A stretch of DNA of 64,000 nucleotides, taken from NCBI GenBank assembly GCA_022606425.2, contig JAHDVF020000221.1, positions 310,001 to 374,000 on the forward strand, in the 5' to 3' direction. Under the pieces are notes generated by a model that saw nothing but the letters and a program-made list of their open reading frames with translations, had not been told where the DNA came from and made no database searches. Source of the stretch: Lepidostoma basale. Its lineage: Eukaryota; Arthropoda; Insecta; Trichoptera; Lepidostomatidae. Shown here in pieces: positions 1 to 10,335 of the stretch. The number at the start of each line of letters is the position of its first letter. Within the stretch, counting starts at the first letter, position 1. The position numbers and the translations under genes were made by a program.

Positions 1-429
1 ATCGACCTTTCTTTTACCGATAGTACAGACAGTTTTAAAAAAGCCATCATTGTTCATTGCAATTTCATTCGGAACTTAAACACGCAAAGTGGGAGCGAAA
101 AGGCACAGCTGTGGCCAATAGTAAAACCACACTTCCTCTCACTGTTATAGCAGCATTCATTCGAATACTGGCGCTCCACTAAATTGCACGCGATTCTGCA
201 TTCTACAGACCGCGAGTACTGAAAACATCGCAAATTCAAAAGTTAACGACTTTTATAACTGAAAAATATTCGGTTTAAATTGTGAAAGTGTTGACAGGTT
301 ATAAAATTTGTGTTACCAAAAAAATGCATCCGGGTTTTTCGAGTAAATAGGCGTCTCAATAGGGGTTCGAAATTCGGGATAACTCCATGGATGTGGCAAC
401 ACTGAGGGCAGAGAGGTGACGGGGTTGCG
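1..429 (+). promoter_or_regulatory. Candidate promoter / 5' leader of the signal-peptide exon
   Basis: This stretch matches none of the repeats in the window and is richer in G+C than the DNA after it. It lies directly upstream of the candidate first exon at 430. A TATAAAA string occurs at 300-306, too common in A+T-rich DNA to be decisive. An in-frame TGA at 403-405 closes the frame upstream of ATG430. The transcription start cannot be placed. The promoter role is inferred from position only. Confidence 0.35.
387..419 (+). other. Short upstream ORF before the candidate start codon
   Basis: A 10-codon frame (MDVATLRAER, then TGA at 417-419) ends 10 bases before ATG430 in a different frame. 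If the leader is transcribed, it could lower initiation at the main start. There is no evidence of function beyond its position. Confidence 0.25.
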
Positions 430-513
430 ATGCGCGCGCTGGTTTGGTGCGCATGCGCCGCGATCGTCCAGCTTTTGGCGGGATGTTTTTCTTTTGACCT
501 GTCAAATGCAAAG
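430..513 (+). CDS. First coding exon with signal peptide; host gene not identified
   Basis: The frame from ATG430 encodes 28 residues and runs exactly to a splice-donor-like site, AAG|GTAATT (GT at 514-515), so the intron would be phase 0. The peptide has an Arg at position 2, a long hydrophobic core (ALVWCACAAIVQLLAG, residues 3-18), then CFS and FDLSNAK. This is the layout of a cleavable signal peptide with cleavage probably near residue 21. Reading past the donor meets a stop within about ten codons, as expected for intron. An in-frame stop lies 25 bases upstream, so this is the first usable Met. The palindrome GCGCATGCGC (around 449-458), an NRF1/Ewg-type site, lies inside the exon. The mature N-terminus is too short to name the protein. 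No second exon was recognised in the window. Confidence 0.5.
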
Positions 514-709
514 GTAATTTTCATTCCGACTGTTCATTTTATATGATTTTTTTAACGCATATTATTTTCAAATGTATAAATATGGTCACGAACAATTTTT
601 CCTCATAATTAATGCTATGATTAATGAACATGTTAACTACTTAATTATTATACTTAATTATTATATATATTTTATTAGAAAAAAATATCATTTTAATTAT
701 TTCGATTAA

Positions 710-1297
710 CTAACTAACTAACCACTATACCGTCTCCCCGAAGGGGTGGTATGCAGAAATAATGGACTGCCACAATTTTCTTTCCTCACATATTTCTCTC
801 GCTTTCTCAACATTCATACATCTTGTCATGCACGCGCGTCGATTTCTCTGACTCCTCATATGGCCGACTTTCAATATATGATTTATTTAATCGTGCCACG
901 TTTTCCTCGGTCTTCCTCTATTTTTAGTTCCATTTACATCGTTAACATACACTTTTTTTACCATTCTTTCTTCATTCATTCTTTCCATGTGTCCAAACCA
1001 TCTTAATTATCCGTTCATCATTTTGTTAATAACACCATCATTCGCACCGCATTCATTTCTTATATTTTAACTCGACACTCTATCGTACACAGAGTACACA
1101 CATTCGTCAAAGAGATCTCATTTCTACTGCATTTATTCTGCTTTCATCCGTCTTTTGCCAGTTCCATTTTTCGCTTCCATACAAGGGGGTCAGTACAAGA
1201 ACACCATTGTGGACTGCCATTTTAGTTTTTTTTGGATAGGTTTTTGTTTGCAATGACAACTTTAAGTGCACTAATCACTTTGTTGTCTGCCCCAACC
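710..1297 (-). mobile_element. LINE-A copy A1, 5'-truncated
   Basis: Read on the minus strand this is the C-terminal part of a non-LTR reverse transcriptase frame (broken by indels) followed by the LINE-A 3' end and a GTTA tail, seen here as TAACTAACTAACC. Perfect 10-bp direct repeats TTTCGATTAA flank it at 700-709 and 1298-1307, so both ends of the insertion are defined. Confidence 0.85.
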
Positions 1298-1307
1298 TTT
1301 CGATTAA

Positions 1308-1917
1308 TTCCGATTAATCTATATGTAATTCGTTTATATTAATTTTGCATTCACACGAAATTTCGGAGAAGTTATCATTTACATGATATAAAACATTAAA
1401 GATTCGTCGATGAGTTCGGATGATAAATAAAAATATTTGCATGAAGCATGCGTCTGATAGCGTAATACCAACGTACATGTTTTTCAACATATATCTTTTT
1501 TAATACAAAAACCCTTTCAAATTGGGTATTTTGTTATTATGGTAAAAACACGAAATAATTTACTACTTTCTTAAAATTTAAAATTTCATTGTAAAAAGAA
1601 ATTTTTTATATTGTTTGAATACAAAAAGGTGTTTCGTTCGATAATTTTGTTACAATTTTCTAGTAATGTACTGAAAAAGAAAGTAGCCAAGATTGCGTCG
1701 AAAGATTATAGCGAAATTATCACCTAACTGCGTAGCTATGCCGTTGAGTTTTTCTTATTTTCCTTTCCACGAAAGTGTCTCGGTCAAAAGGTGTCGAGCT
1801 GATGCAGACACAAGATAACAATGATTTATTCTGAGCGTCAAATTTGTCCTGCCATTAGTGACAGACAGTTTTCAATAATAAATTGAATTTTAAATAACAA
1901 CAGCAGCAAATTATCAG
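1308..1917. other. Unassigned A+T-rich stretch
   Basis: No gene, RNA or repeat found elsewhere in the window was recognised. Consistent with old intronic DNA. Confidence 0.5.
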
Positions 1918-2301
1918 GTCGTTTCCCCGGCAGAGAGAATGGACTACCACACTTCTCTATCCTGACACACTTTTCCAGGTTCCTCCATATGCATACAACG
2001 AATAAAGCACGCGCGTCAATTCTTTAAACTTCTAACACGTCCTTATTTTATAATTTGGTCATGCAATATATTCCTCTCCATTCAAATCGTTTACTTATAC
2101 TTTCTTAACCATTCTTTCTTTATCCGTACGTCATATACGTCAAAACCAACGCTCTAATCCTTTTATAATTTTATTCATGTATAATACTTTCTTCTGCTCA
2201 GAATTTGAAACACATTCCACACACGTCCAAGGGATCCCATCTTTACTGCAATTATTCTTCTCTCATCCTTCATCTGCCAGTTACTTGCTTCGCTTTCATC
2301 A
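1918..2301 (-). mobile_element. LINE-A copy A2, diverged
   Basis: Diverged relative of the LINE-A 3' part. The minus strand keeps the order of conserved blocks (GGCAGAGAGAATGG, CTCCATTC, TTTGCCAG counterparts) but the frame is destroyed and the extreme 3' hairpin is partly lost. It is closer to the A' subfamily with the (GTT)n tail. Confidence 0.7.
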
Positions 2302-2385
2302 TCGGCTGTGATTATGAGTAAAATATTCAATCCTGAATCCACACACTACGGGCATCTAGAGCAGAGGAAAACTTTGATAGTGGAA
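2302..2385 (-). mobile_element. Remnant of the zinc-finger-ended LINE
   Basis: Starts with CATCATCGGCTGTG and resembles the element at 48470-48686 through its finger region (CSRCP-like on the minus strand). It is badly decayed. Confidence 0.4.
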
Positions 2386-2546
2386 ACCCTATCGTCTCCT
2401 ATACTAAAATGTTTACGATTTGAGAAAATGGTATTTTTTAGTTTAAGCAACATAAATGTATGCACATACTAATAGATAGGTACATTTTTGATAATTCGTT
2501 TAAAAATAATACACAGATTTCGAAAACGTAACTGTCGTCCCAATAA

Positions 2547-2790
2547 ATAAAATAAATGTTTATTGTTTCTTGAACAATACTGTAAAACTCCATATTAAAT
2601 TATTAATATGTATGAAAAAAATATAGTTTTCAAGGAGTTTTATTATAATGTTTATGTATGACATGTTTCGCCCTTCTAAGGCATTATCAAATGTCATTTG
2701 ATAATGCCTTAGAAGGGCGAAACATGTCTTACATAAACATGATAATAAAACTCCTTGAAAACTATCGTTTTTTCAAACATATTAATAAAA
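2547..2790. repeat. H1 foldback, antisense plus sense hammerhead-like units
   Basis: Two arms of nearly 100 bases are inverted around AAATGTCATTTG near 2690-2700. Each arm holds the H1 hammerhead-like unit: TTGATAA, a GCCTT/AAGGGC stem, GAAA, then ACATGTC. The core differs from the active consensus CTGATGA at two positions. The left arm begins with the H1 head TTTCTTGAACAATACTG. Confidence 0.75.
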
Positions 2791-2860
2791 TAAAATAAAA
2801 CTTGTATAAATGGAACATTTTAATTGTAAATCTAGAAAACGCGTAATCATATTTTCATTT

Positions 2861-3093
2861 ATCTATTGTTTCTTGAACAATGATATAATACTCTATTTTA
2901 AATAATTAATAGGAATGAAAACGTCTGATTTATTGAAATTTTATTATAATTTGTGGGAATGACATGTTTCGCCTTTCTAAGGCACTATCAAATGGACATT
3001 TGATAAAGCGTTAGAAAAGCGAAACATGTCATTTCCATAAATTAAAATAAAACTTCTAGTAAACATACGTTTTCATTGGTATTAATATTTTCA
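2861..3093. repeat. H1 foldback, second copy
   Basis: Same architecture as the copy at 2547: head ATTGTTTCTTGAACAATG, inverted arms, GACATGTTTCGCC on the left and GCGAAACATGTC on the right. The sense unit has lost some pairing (GATAAAGCGTTAGAAAAGC). Confidence 0.7.
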
Positions 3094-3199
3094 TTTATTT
3101 CATACATTGCTTTTATAACAGTTTCTAGATTTGCACTAAAGAAACGTTTTCTGCGGGTATATACGTATGTGTGTGTGTATACGTTTGCGGATTTCTCTA

Positions 3200-3530
3200 A
3201 AGACCATTAGCACAAGCAACGGGCGTCTGCGCGCTGATCTTATCCAGAATATTTACCACTTTGTGCTGCCTTCCTTTCATCTCGCTCGGTGCACGGACGG
3301 CAATAAGTCGGGCCATCTCCAGAACGCGCCGAGGTTGTGCTCTCAGAAGATGGCGGCCGACCGTGACGAGATTATCCGGCCCCCTGCTGGTCTGATACAC
3401 TTTAATGGTTAGTCTATTATGCAAAATAAATGGAAAAGTGCACGGAACTCTCTCCGTTTTCTAAGCCAAACACTCTTCTCGCCTTCCTGCGCTAACGATC
3501 TCAACCTCAAAGCAAAGTAAACAGGTGACG
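3200..3530. promoter_or_regulatory. G+C-rich single-copy island
   Basis: Compared with its flanks this stretch is distinctly G+C-rich and matches no repeat family here. It contains AAGATGGCGGC near 3347-3357, a YY1/Pho-type motif frequent in promoters and Polycomb response elements. Overlapping frames of 75-81 codons exist on both strands but neither has a recognisable domain. It may be an intronic enhancer, an internal promoter or an unknown exon. Confidence 0.25.
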
Positions 3531-3699
3531 AGTTTTTTATTCGTGCGGTCAGCTACTAATATCTTCATAGACCAGATTATAAAATTTATTCTCGACACGT
3601 TGATTACTGAGTACGCGCTAGGCTCGTGCTACCGAAATCTCGTCGAGTGATCAATACGCGCCTAGCGCGTACATTTTACGATTTTTAAATAATAAAATA

Positions 3700-3985
3700 T
3701 AAATAAATAAATTGTATTTTAGATAAATTTTAGGCGTTAACACTGTGGAATAATGACGAATTTTTATGATTTAAAACACTGTTTTTCCACTTTCCAGTTT
3801 ATTTTTCTCGGCATGTTTCGAAGGCCTACACCTTCATCATCGGGAGAACGATATGAACGATATAAACGATATAAAAGTTCATATCGTTCTCCCGATGATG
3901 AATGTATAAGCCTTCGAAACATGTCGAGAAAAATAAACTCAAAAGTGGAAAAAACAGTGTTTTAATTCATAAAAATAAATTGTAA
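3700..3985. repeat. H2 foldback with hammerhead-like arms
   Basis: The arms are inverted around 3850-3880. Each outer arm carries GTTTTTCCAC / GTGGAAAAAAC and each inner arm a unit with ATGATGA, an AAGG...CCTT stem and CGAAACATG(T/C)C. In the sense copy, TTCTC upstream and GAGAA after the GTC could pair as stem I. The first core base differs from consensus (A for C). The internal 66-codon frame is an artefact of the palindrome. Confidence 0.6.
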
Positions 3986-4052
3986 CTTCTTCTATATCCG
4001 ACTTCACATTGTGTTGTGGATTCATATTTGAATAAATATAATTACACTTGGT

Positions 4053-4205
4053 ATTACAAAACATTGTTGCACTTAACACAAAGATGTTTCGGTTATAACA
4101 TAACCTTTATCTATGTACACAATTGTATACATCGATAAAGGTTATGTTATAACCGAAACATGTCTGTGTTAAGTGAAATAAAGTGTTGTTATATTTATTC
4201 AAATA
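4053..4205. repeat. H3 foldback with hammerhead-like arms
   Basis: Inverted arms CACTTAACACA...ATAACATAACC and GGTTATGTTATAACC...TGTGTTAAGTG. The inner stem GGTTAT-GTT-ATAACC followed by GAAACATGTC at about 4151-4165 is hammerhead-like, with a weak CGATAAA core. TACA before the core could pair with TGTG after the GTC. Confidence 0.5.
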
Positions 4206-5350
4206 AATTTTAATTATTAATTATGACAATGTTTATTTCCCGCCTGTTTTATTATTTATTTAAATAAGACATAAAATTACCATCTTAATAGATATTACCT
4301 ACTTCAAAATATTTTTCAATGAAAGTGTGTAAAATAGATCCATGGAGCTAAACGTGTGGCAATATCAAGCATGTGGTTGGATTGCTTTATTACTGACATA
4401 CATCGGAATAAAAATTATTGGTATAATGTAAAAACATGTTTTATAAAATAAAAAAACGTGTTTTTTTATTTCCATTCTAAAGAACTTAAATTTCACTCAG
4501 CATGTTTAAGGAAGAAAAAAACTGTAGCTAACGAAAATATAAATAATGTTAATGTATTTAGTTTTATAATATTTAGTTTATTATCTATATTTTCATTGGA
4601 CATTTAAATTTTACTAGTCATTTTCTTCTTGTTGTTGATATCAAATCAGATATCGTTCAACAGAATGGATATATTTATTTTAGATGAATCAGTTCTAAAC
4701 AAGGGTGTACTGCAATTGAAGCATTCTCGAAAGTTCTTTAGTCAGGATTTTCATATTTTCTTAACACTTTGTTATGCTTCAATTTTACCTTGGATAACCA
4801 ATTGCAGCACTTCACTTGTTTCTCATAACGTGCCTAAAGATATCGCGTTTCTTGCGTTTTATTGTCATTATAATTGATATTTCTTTCTTCATTTGTACTC
4901 GTATATCTTCGTTCGTGTCTCTTTCTTTCTGCGATATTTTTAATATTCTTTGTTATATCCACATTTCAAAGACAGCCAGCTTAATCACCATAAACATTTT
5001 TTTAAATTTATTTTTTATTTGGTATCAATATCTAAGTTAATTGAAACAATCTATGGATAAATAATAGAAATATTACTTTAAGCAATCTCGAATTTTTTTT
5101 AATTAAAAAAGGCAATTTAATATAAAGAAAACATTATAAATAATCAAATAAAATTAACGTCAAGTCCAATCTTTGATTTATTTCTTTTGTTGTAAAGCTG
5201 TAAAGAACTTAAAATTATTATTTTAAATTTTAAATGGATTCATAATATTTGTTACAACAAAAGCATAAACGTTCCAAAATAAATATTTATATCATATGTC
5301 AAAACTGATAATATTTGTAAACAATTTTAAAATATTTTAAATATGTATCT
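4206..5350. other. Unassigned A+T-rich stretch
   Basis: Two overlapping frames of 74-82 codons (4629-5040, +) are rich in Phe, Ile and Leu as expected from A+T-rich DNA and show no domain. No repeat family of the window was recognised. Confidence 0.45.
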
Positions 5351-5355
5351 TTATA

Positions 5356-5460
5356 ATATCACTGGGGAAGCGACCGGTTGTCCGAAACATGTCTGATATA
5401 TAATTTAATTTTTTTTAAAGTTAGTGGTGTATATACAAAGTATATAAAAATGAAAAAGAC
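5356..5460 (+). repeat. H4 hammerhead-like repeat, mutated core
   Basis: Stem I is perfect: ATATCA (5356-5361) pairs with TGATAT (5394-5399). Between them lie CTGGGGA (5362-5368, consensus CTGANGA), a weak stem II, GAAA (5384-5387) and the palindrome ACATGT ending in GTC. The tail GTATATACAAAGTATATAAA is shared with the copies at 16415 and 56301. Confidence 0.6.
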
Positions 5461-5514
5461 AAATATAGATTAGTTAGTATTAGAGTTGAAAACAATATAT
5501 TTTCTATAGTTCGA

Positions 5515-5625
5515 TTACTTCGATGTTTGTTGAGTTGTTTGTAGCATCTAATGATGCCAACATAGGTTAGCGAAACAGCTCATATAAATAAATCGTGATA
5601 CGTAAAAACAGTGTTCCAAATTTAA
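5515..5625 (+). repeat. H9 hammerhead-like repeat, degenerate sense copy
   Basis: Holds CTAATGA, the TGCCAACA...GGTTAGC stem and GAAACAGCT, then the H9 tail. The core G5 is replaced by A and the cleavage triplet is lost, so it should be inactive. Confidence 0.55.
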
Positions 5626-6309
5626 ACATTTAAAAATGTTTGTACCGACAATTGTTATATTTATGCTGTATGCAGCCGAGAATTTTAAATACAATATTTT
5701 GAAACAAAAATATCAACCAATAACTTGTACATTTTAAAGTATTTAGATAAGTAAAAAAGATTTTTAAAGACAGTGGAAAAAACTTGTTCTTCTAGTGAAA
5801 CCCAAATAATTCTTAGAAAAGCAATTAGTATCATTTTAATATTCATAATAAATATAATATTAAATGCTATTAATAACAACTAAAAGATTTTGAATAACAT
5901 GTCAATATGTTCGCTTTTTAAATCATGATAATGATCTTACTGAACATTTGTTCTTTTTAAATTTGGTTAAACATTGTGAGCAAAAACCAAAAGCCAAGAG
6001 ATAATTGTGGAAACTCGAATTAACAATGATTTTCCGTTACTTTGTTCCTGATCTTACATAGTTACTTTACAATTAAATTTCCGTTATTTTTTTTAACTTA
6101 AAGTAACATTATGTCACATGAAACTCACACTTTTTTAACACTAATATGTTGCATATAAAAAATGTATTGTCCGTTCAAAACAATAGATTTTTGTTTTATT
6201 CTCTTGTTTAAAATGTGACGATGATGTTATAATAATGGCGATTCTCTTACTTTGTGTGCATTTTCGTCAAAACGTTGTGATTTGATAATTGACACAACAC
6301 CCATAAACC
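5626..6309. other. Unassigned A+T-rich stretch
   Basis: One Ile-rich 64-codon minus frame overlaps its left end. Nothing was recognised. Confidence 0.45.
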
Positions 6310-6553
6310 AGAGGGGTAGGCAGAGAGAATGGACCGCCACACTTCTCGATCCTAACATCCCTCTCTAGCTTGCTCCACATTCATACAGCGAGTCATACAC
6401 GCACGTCGATACTTCTGACTTCTTGCATGACTGACCTGTAAAATATTGTTAATTTATTCAAGCCAAGTTTTTATCGGTCTCCCACGAATCCGTACTCCAT
6501 TCACATCGTTAAGGTATAGTTTCTTAACCATATCTCATCATCCGTGCGTTGAT
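6310..6553 (-). mobile_element. LINE-A' fragment A3
   Basis: Minus-strand 3' part of the A' subfamily (AGGGGTAGGCAGAGAGAATGG onward), truncated at both ends. Confidence 0.65.
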
Positions 6554-6582
6554 AAGTGATGATTTGATATAGTAACTAAATA

Positions 6583-6740
6583 ACTAACCATCACGCCGTA
6601 TCCCATCCCCGAAGGGGTAGGCAGAATGGACAGTCACATTATATTTTCCTGACAGATTTCTCTCACCCTCTCAACATTCTTACATCGTGTCATGCACGCG
6701 CGTTGATTTCTCCGATTCGTCAAGTGCCTACGTTTAATAT
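6583..6740 (-). mobile_element. LINE-A fragment A4
   Basis: Begins with the inverted GTTA tail and the 3' hairpin (CCCCGAAGGGG) and breaks off after about 155 bases where a plus-strand LINE-A piece starts. Confidence 0.7.
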
Positions 6741-6812
6741 TTGATTGATAAAAGGGTCATTTAGATGGTTTGGACACATGGAAAGAATGAATGAAGAGAG
6801 AATTTTTATGAT
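6741..6812 (+). mobile_element. LINE-A fragment A5, inverted against A4
   Basis: AGATGGTTTGGACACATGG and following bases encode the RWFGHMERMNEER block on the plus strand. The head-to-head junction with A4 suggests a twin-primed or rearranged insertion. Confidence 0.6.
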
Positions 6813-7084
6813 AAATTAAACACTGCTGGATACACAAAATTTTCTAATCCACTTATTTTTACGCAATCCCAATGGCCTTTTAGTTTTAATTGAAATAAAT
6901 TTCTCAAGTGACAAAAAAATTAATTGTAATCGGCCATTTATTGCCTACCGGAAATGTCTCCGGCAATCGATTAAATAATAAAAAATGAAGCCATTGCACA
7001 GTTATTTAAATGAGATTTTGTTATTGTAAAAATATTTATTATCATATCAGAAAACATATTTGCTTAAAAAACGTAAATTAACTA

Positions 7085-7135
7085 TTTGCAGACATGTTTC
7101 GGATCGTAGTCGTCCTTCTTTAGTGTACAAATTTT
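7085..7135 (-). repeat. H6 hammerhead-like repeat
   Basis: On the minus strand: CTAAAGA (one core change, A for G5), a GGA...TCC stem, GAAA, then the palindrome ACATGT ending in GTC. Stem I pairs only partly. Single copy. Confidence 0.4.
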
Positions 7136-7825
7136 AACGCTGTACGCTTATTATAATTTGTATACTGAAGAACGTGCGCCACCTGGAACATCTCTGTGAA
7201 GAATGTTATAAAATGTTGTAAAAATACAATGTTTTTATAAGGTATTCAAAAGTGAATCCACAATACAAAGTGCTGGTTAAAATATAATAAACATTTTGAT
7301 ACGATAAGAAAGTGTTTTAGATCAGAAAATTGATGTTAAGCAGTAACATTATGTGAGTCTTCCACAGCTTAATCACTATAACAACGCTTAACCATCAAAA
7401 AATATAATACATATTGAAATGGTCACTCAGTGATAACACACATTCCGAGCTACTAATAGCAATACGGATACGTAAATTTCATGCACTAAGCATGATATTG
7501 CATTATGTAGATAGCTATTACTTTTGTTTCAAGGCTACGGTCGTTATGTTAATGTAATTATGCGAAGAAAGTGCTATGAAAAGTAGAGAAATGGATGTCT
7601 AAGAAAATTAATATGAATGATGGATGAGTCACAAACTCTTAATTACTTAATAAATATGCGCTTTTTGGAGACGCTTTCTCAATTTAAGTACTCTTTAATA
7701 CCTTAATTTTAATAATAACGTATGAAATAGTTTTTAAATATGTTAATAAGTGACACAAATTATTTTAATTAACTGAAATAAAAATTGTGTTATTTCTCCA
7801 ACAACGAATTGGTTTATTGATACAA
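7136..7825. other. Unassigned A+T-rich stretch
   Basis: No gene or repeat recognised. Confidence 0.45.
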
Positions 7826-7919
7826 GTAATAATGTGTACGATAGAGTGTCGGATGAAAATATAAGAAGTGAATGCGGTGCGAATGATAGTGTTATGAACA
7901 ACAAAATGAAAGGATCATT
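7826..7919 (+). mobile_element. LINE-A copy A6, 5' half split by a CR1-like insertion
   Basis: Encodes VYDRVSDENIRSECGAND on the plus strand up to AAAGGATCATT, where the CR1-like element starts. The other half resumes at 8464. Confidence 0.75.
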
Positions 7920-8463
7920 CAAATCAAATCAAATCAAATCAAATCAGCTTATTTTCTCAAAAGACATTACAAACATTTTTTATATTATAGTTTAAGGCAT
8001 ATATTGAGAACAGGTAAAATATAATAAATATATAATACCAGGAACGCATGAGAGATGGTTCGACATTAGGAATACAAGATACTCTCCAAAGTCAAGAGTA
8101 TTTGTCTTCTGAACGTACTTTCACGAATATGAAAGACATCGATCTCCGAAGCGATCATGTTCAGCAGTTTGATTGCTCTCCCACCGGCATCACCAGAGGC
8201 AGGTTGGTTCTGCATGTTGGGAGATAAAACAGTCTGTGCTGACGCTGTCGAAGATAACCATCCGGAACATAAAGATGGATAGCCTCCAAGATGACGGAAT
8301 TCTCAAAGAATCCCCTGATAAGTCTGAAGAAATGGGTAAGTGTGCACCCATCCCTTCTTATCTGTAAACTATTGGTCCCCAGCATGCCCAAGAGGAATGC
8401 AGTGGGATAAAGCCACGGATAGCTACCAAACTCCCTCATGTAGAGATATCTCAGAAATCTTTT
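7920..8463 (-). mobile_element. CR1-like LINE 3' end nested in LINE-A
   Basis: The minus frame of 141 codons (8586-8161; its first part reads through LINE-A) ends a CR1-type reverse transcriptase. It has FLRYLYMREFGSYPWLYPT-like and VPDGYLRQRQHRLFYLP blocks followed by a cysteine-containing RTNLPLVMPVG. A frameshift leads to LNMIASEIDVFHIRES. The 3' end is a tandem tail seen as (CAAAT)n at 7920-7945. CATT is duplicated at 7916-7919 and 8464-8467. This is a 5'-truncated copy. Confidence 0.75.
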
Positions 8464-8671
8464 CATTAAGATGGTTTGCACACATGGTAAAAAATATATG
8501 TTAAAGATGTAAATGGAACTAGAAATAGAGGAAGACCGAGGAAAACGTGACACGATAAAATAAATCAAATATTGAATGTCGGACACGCGAGGAGTCAGAG
8601 AAATCGACGCGCGTGCATGACACGATGTATGAAAGTTGAGGAAGCGAGAGAAATATGTCAGGAAAGAAAAA
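8464..8671 (+). mobile_element. LINE-A copy A6, 3' half
   Basis: Continues LINE-A in register after the CR1-like insertion: RNRGRPRKT-like and RRACMTRCM blocks up to GGAAAGAAAA. It then joins an RTE fragment instead of the usual 3' hairpin. Confidence 0.75.
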
Positions 8672-8870
8672 TGGTCATCAGGGTCACCGATGCAGGGAAA
8701 CGCATTGCGAGACTGAAGTGGCAGTGGGCTGGTGTTGTGTGTCGACGGTATGATGGAAGATGATGCCAGAGGGTTACTGAATGGATGTCAAGGTTGGGCA
8801 GGAGAGATGTAGGGAGACAATATAACGTGTATGAGTTGTCTGAAATAAACAGTAACAGTGGTCCAAGAAA
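8672..8870 (+). mobile_element. RTE-like LINE C-terminal fragment
   Basis: Encodes VTDAGKRIARLKWQWAGVVC then CRRYDGR and, after a stop, VTEWMSRLGRRDVGR. This is the same family as the longer minus-strand copy at 53690-54263. Confidence 0.7.
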
Positions 8871-9244
8871 TATTTTATATGTAATCACAATCCAACGGAA
8901 CCTTCGAGATCAAAACTGATATTTTAGATATTAATTTTCACTTCTAATTGCACTTACATATTTCGCATGTTCACGCTCTGTAACTTAAACAATTTCTTTC
9001 ACAGCAAACTCTCGATTTACACTTTATGATTTACCTATTTTCTCTCACTTACCTTGCGGAAAAGTGAATTATTTTTTTTTATATAATTTAAGATTATAAT
9101 TTGATAAATCAGTTCTTAATTATTTTTTTAAAATTCAGAACGACCTGGTACGAGAAAATAATGATATTTTGACTATAAATTCGTTAATATATACATTAAA
9201 AATGTCTATGAGAATGTTATGTAGATGTCAAAGAGAAGATACAA

Positions 9245-9705
9245 ACTAACACCCCGTCACGCCGTCTCTCCGAAAGGGTAGGCAGAAAGAATGGACAGTC
9301 ACATTTTAACCAATGCGGCACTCCATCCTTCTCTTTTCGCCCCGCGGGAGATGCGGTGTGATGGGTTGCGAACCTCATCGCCACCAATAGGCATCTCCCA
9401 CGCACACTTCGATCGCTCAACATCCACAAAATAAATCTAAAACAAATCATATAAAATACAATAATATAAAATAAAATAAAAATAACAAAATAAAAATATT
9501 TTAACACGTAATGTTCAGTTTAGATGGTGCACTTGTTGACATGGAGTCCGGACTTTTGTGATTATTAGATTTATGTTACTCGCATCCACCGTTTTTTTTT
9601 TTAATTAGCCGCAATTAGGTACTTAAAGCAATCAAACACCAGCAAGAACTTAAAAATAATATTGAAGAAATTATTTAAATTGTCATTGGAACAAATGAAT
9701 TTTTT
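9245..9705 (-). mobile_element. Element G, longest copy (non-autonomous, LINE-A tail)
   Basis: About 460 bases. On the minus strand it starts near TTTGTTCCAATGAC, passes a T-rich part (TTTTATATGATTTGTTTTAG), a conserved GGCGATGAGGTTCGCAACCC block, and ends with the LINE-A terminus (CCATTCTTTCTGCCTACCC, hairpin, GGCGTGA). It has no long frame. Sharing only the last ~60 bases with LINE-A suggests a SINE-like element mobilised by it. Confidence 0.65.
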
Positions 9706-9725
9706 TTTTTTTTTTTAATAATTAT

Positions 9726-9985
9726 ACTAACTAACTAACTAACTAACCATCACGCCGTCTCCCCGAAAGGGTAGGCAGAAAGAATGGACTGTCACACTTT
9801 TACTGATGCGGCACTCCATCCTTCTCTTTTCGCTCCACGGGAAACGCGGTGTGATGGGTTGCGAACCTCATCGCCACCAATAGGCATCTCCCGCGCACAC
9901 TTCGATTGTCCGACACCCACAAAATAAATCTAAAACAAATAATATAAAATACAATGATAAAAAATAAAATAACAAAATACAATTG
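9726..9985 (-). mobile_element. Element G, 5'-truncated copy
   Basis: Same sequence as the 3' 260 bases of the copy at 9245, preceded by the inverted GTTA tail (TAACTAACTAACTAACC). The 96- and 60-codon minus frames in these copies are not genes. Confidence 0.7.
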
Positions 9986-10036
9986 AACGAAAATTGGAAA
10001 AGAATACTGGTAGGTTTTTTTATTATAAAAATTGTC

Positions 10037-10335
10037 TAACTAACTAACTAACCGTCACACCGTCTCTCCAAAGGGGTAGGCAGAAAGAATGGTCTGCCTC
10101 ACTTTTTTTCCTGACATATATATCTCGCTAACTCAACATTCATACATCGTGGCATGGCAAGCACATCGATTTTTCCGACTCCTCACGTGGCCGACATTCA
10201 ATATTTTATTTACAATGTGCCACCTTATCCTCTGTCTTCCTCTTTTTCTAGTTCCTTTTACTTAGTTAACGTATATATTTTTTTACCATTCATTCATTCT
10301 TTCATTGCATTTATTCTATTTTCATCCTTCTTTTG
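10037..10335 (-). mobile_element. LINE-A copy A7
   Basis: Inverted GTTA tail, 3' hairpin region and C-terminal RT sequence, with an internal deletion near 10290 that joins the CATTC-rich block to GCATTTATTCT. Confidence 0.7.

Noticed and set aside
430..513. Naming the exon as an integrin alpha or other specific gene
   Set aside because: The mature part (FDLSNAK) is only seven residues; any name would be a guess.
243..524. 93-codon minus-strand frame over the candidate first exon
   Set aside because: No domain; the plus-strand exon with donor and signal peptide explains the region better.
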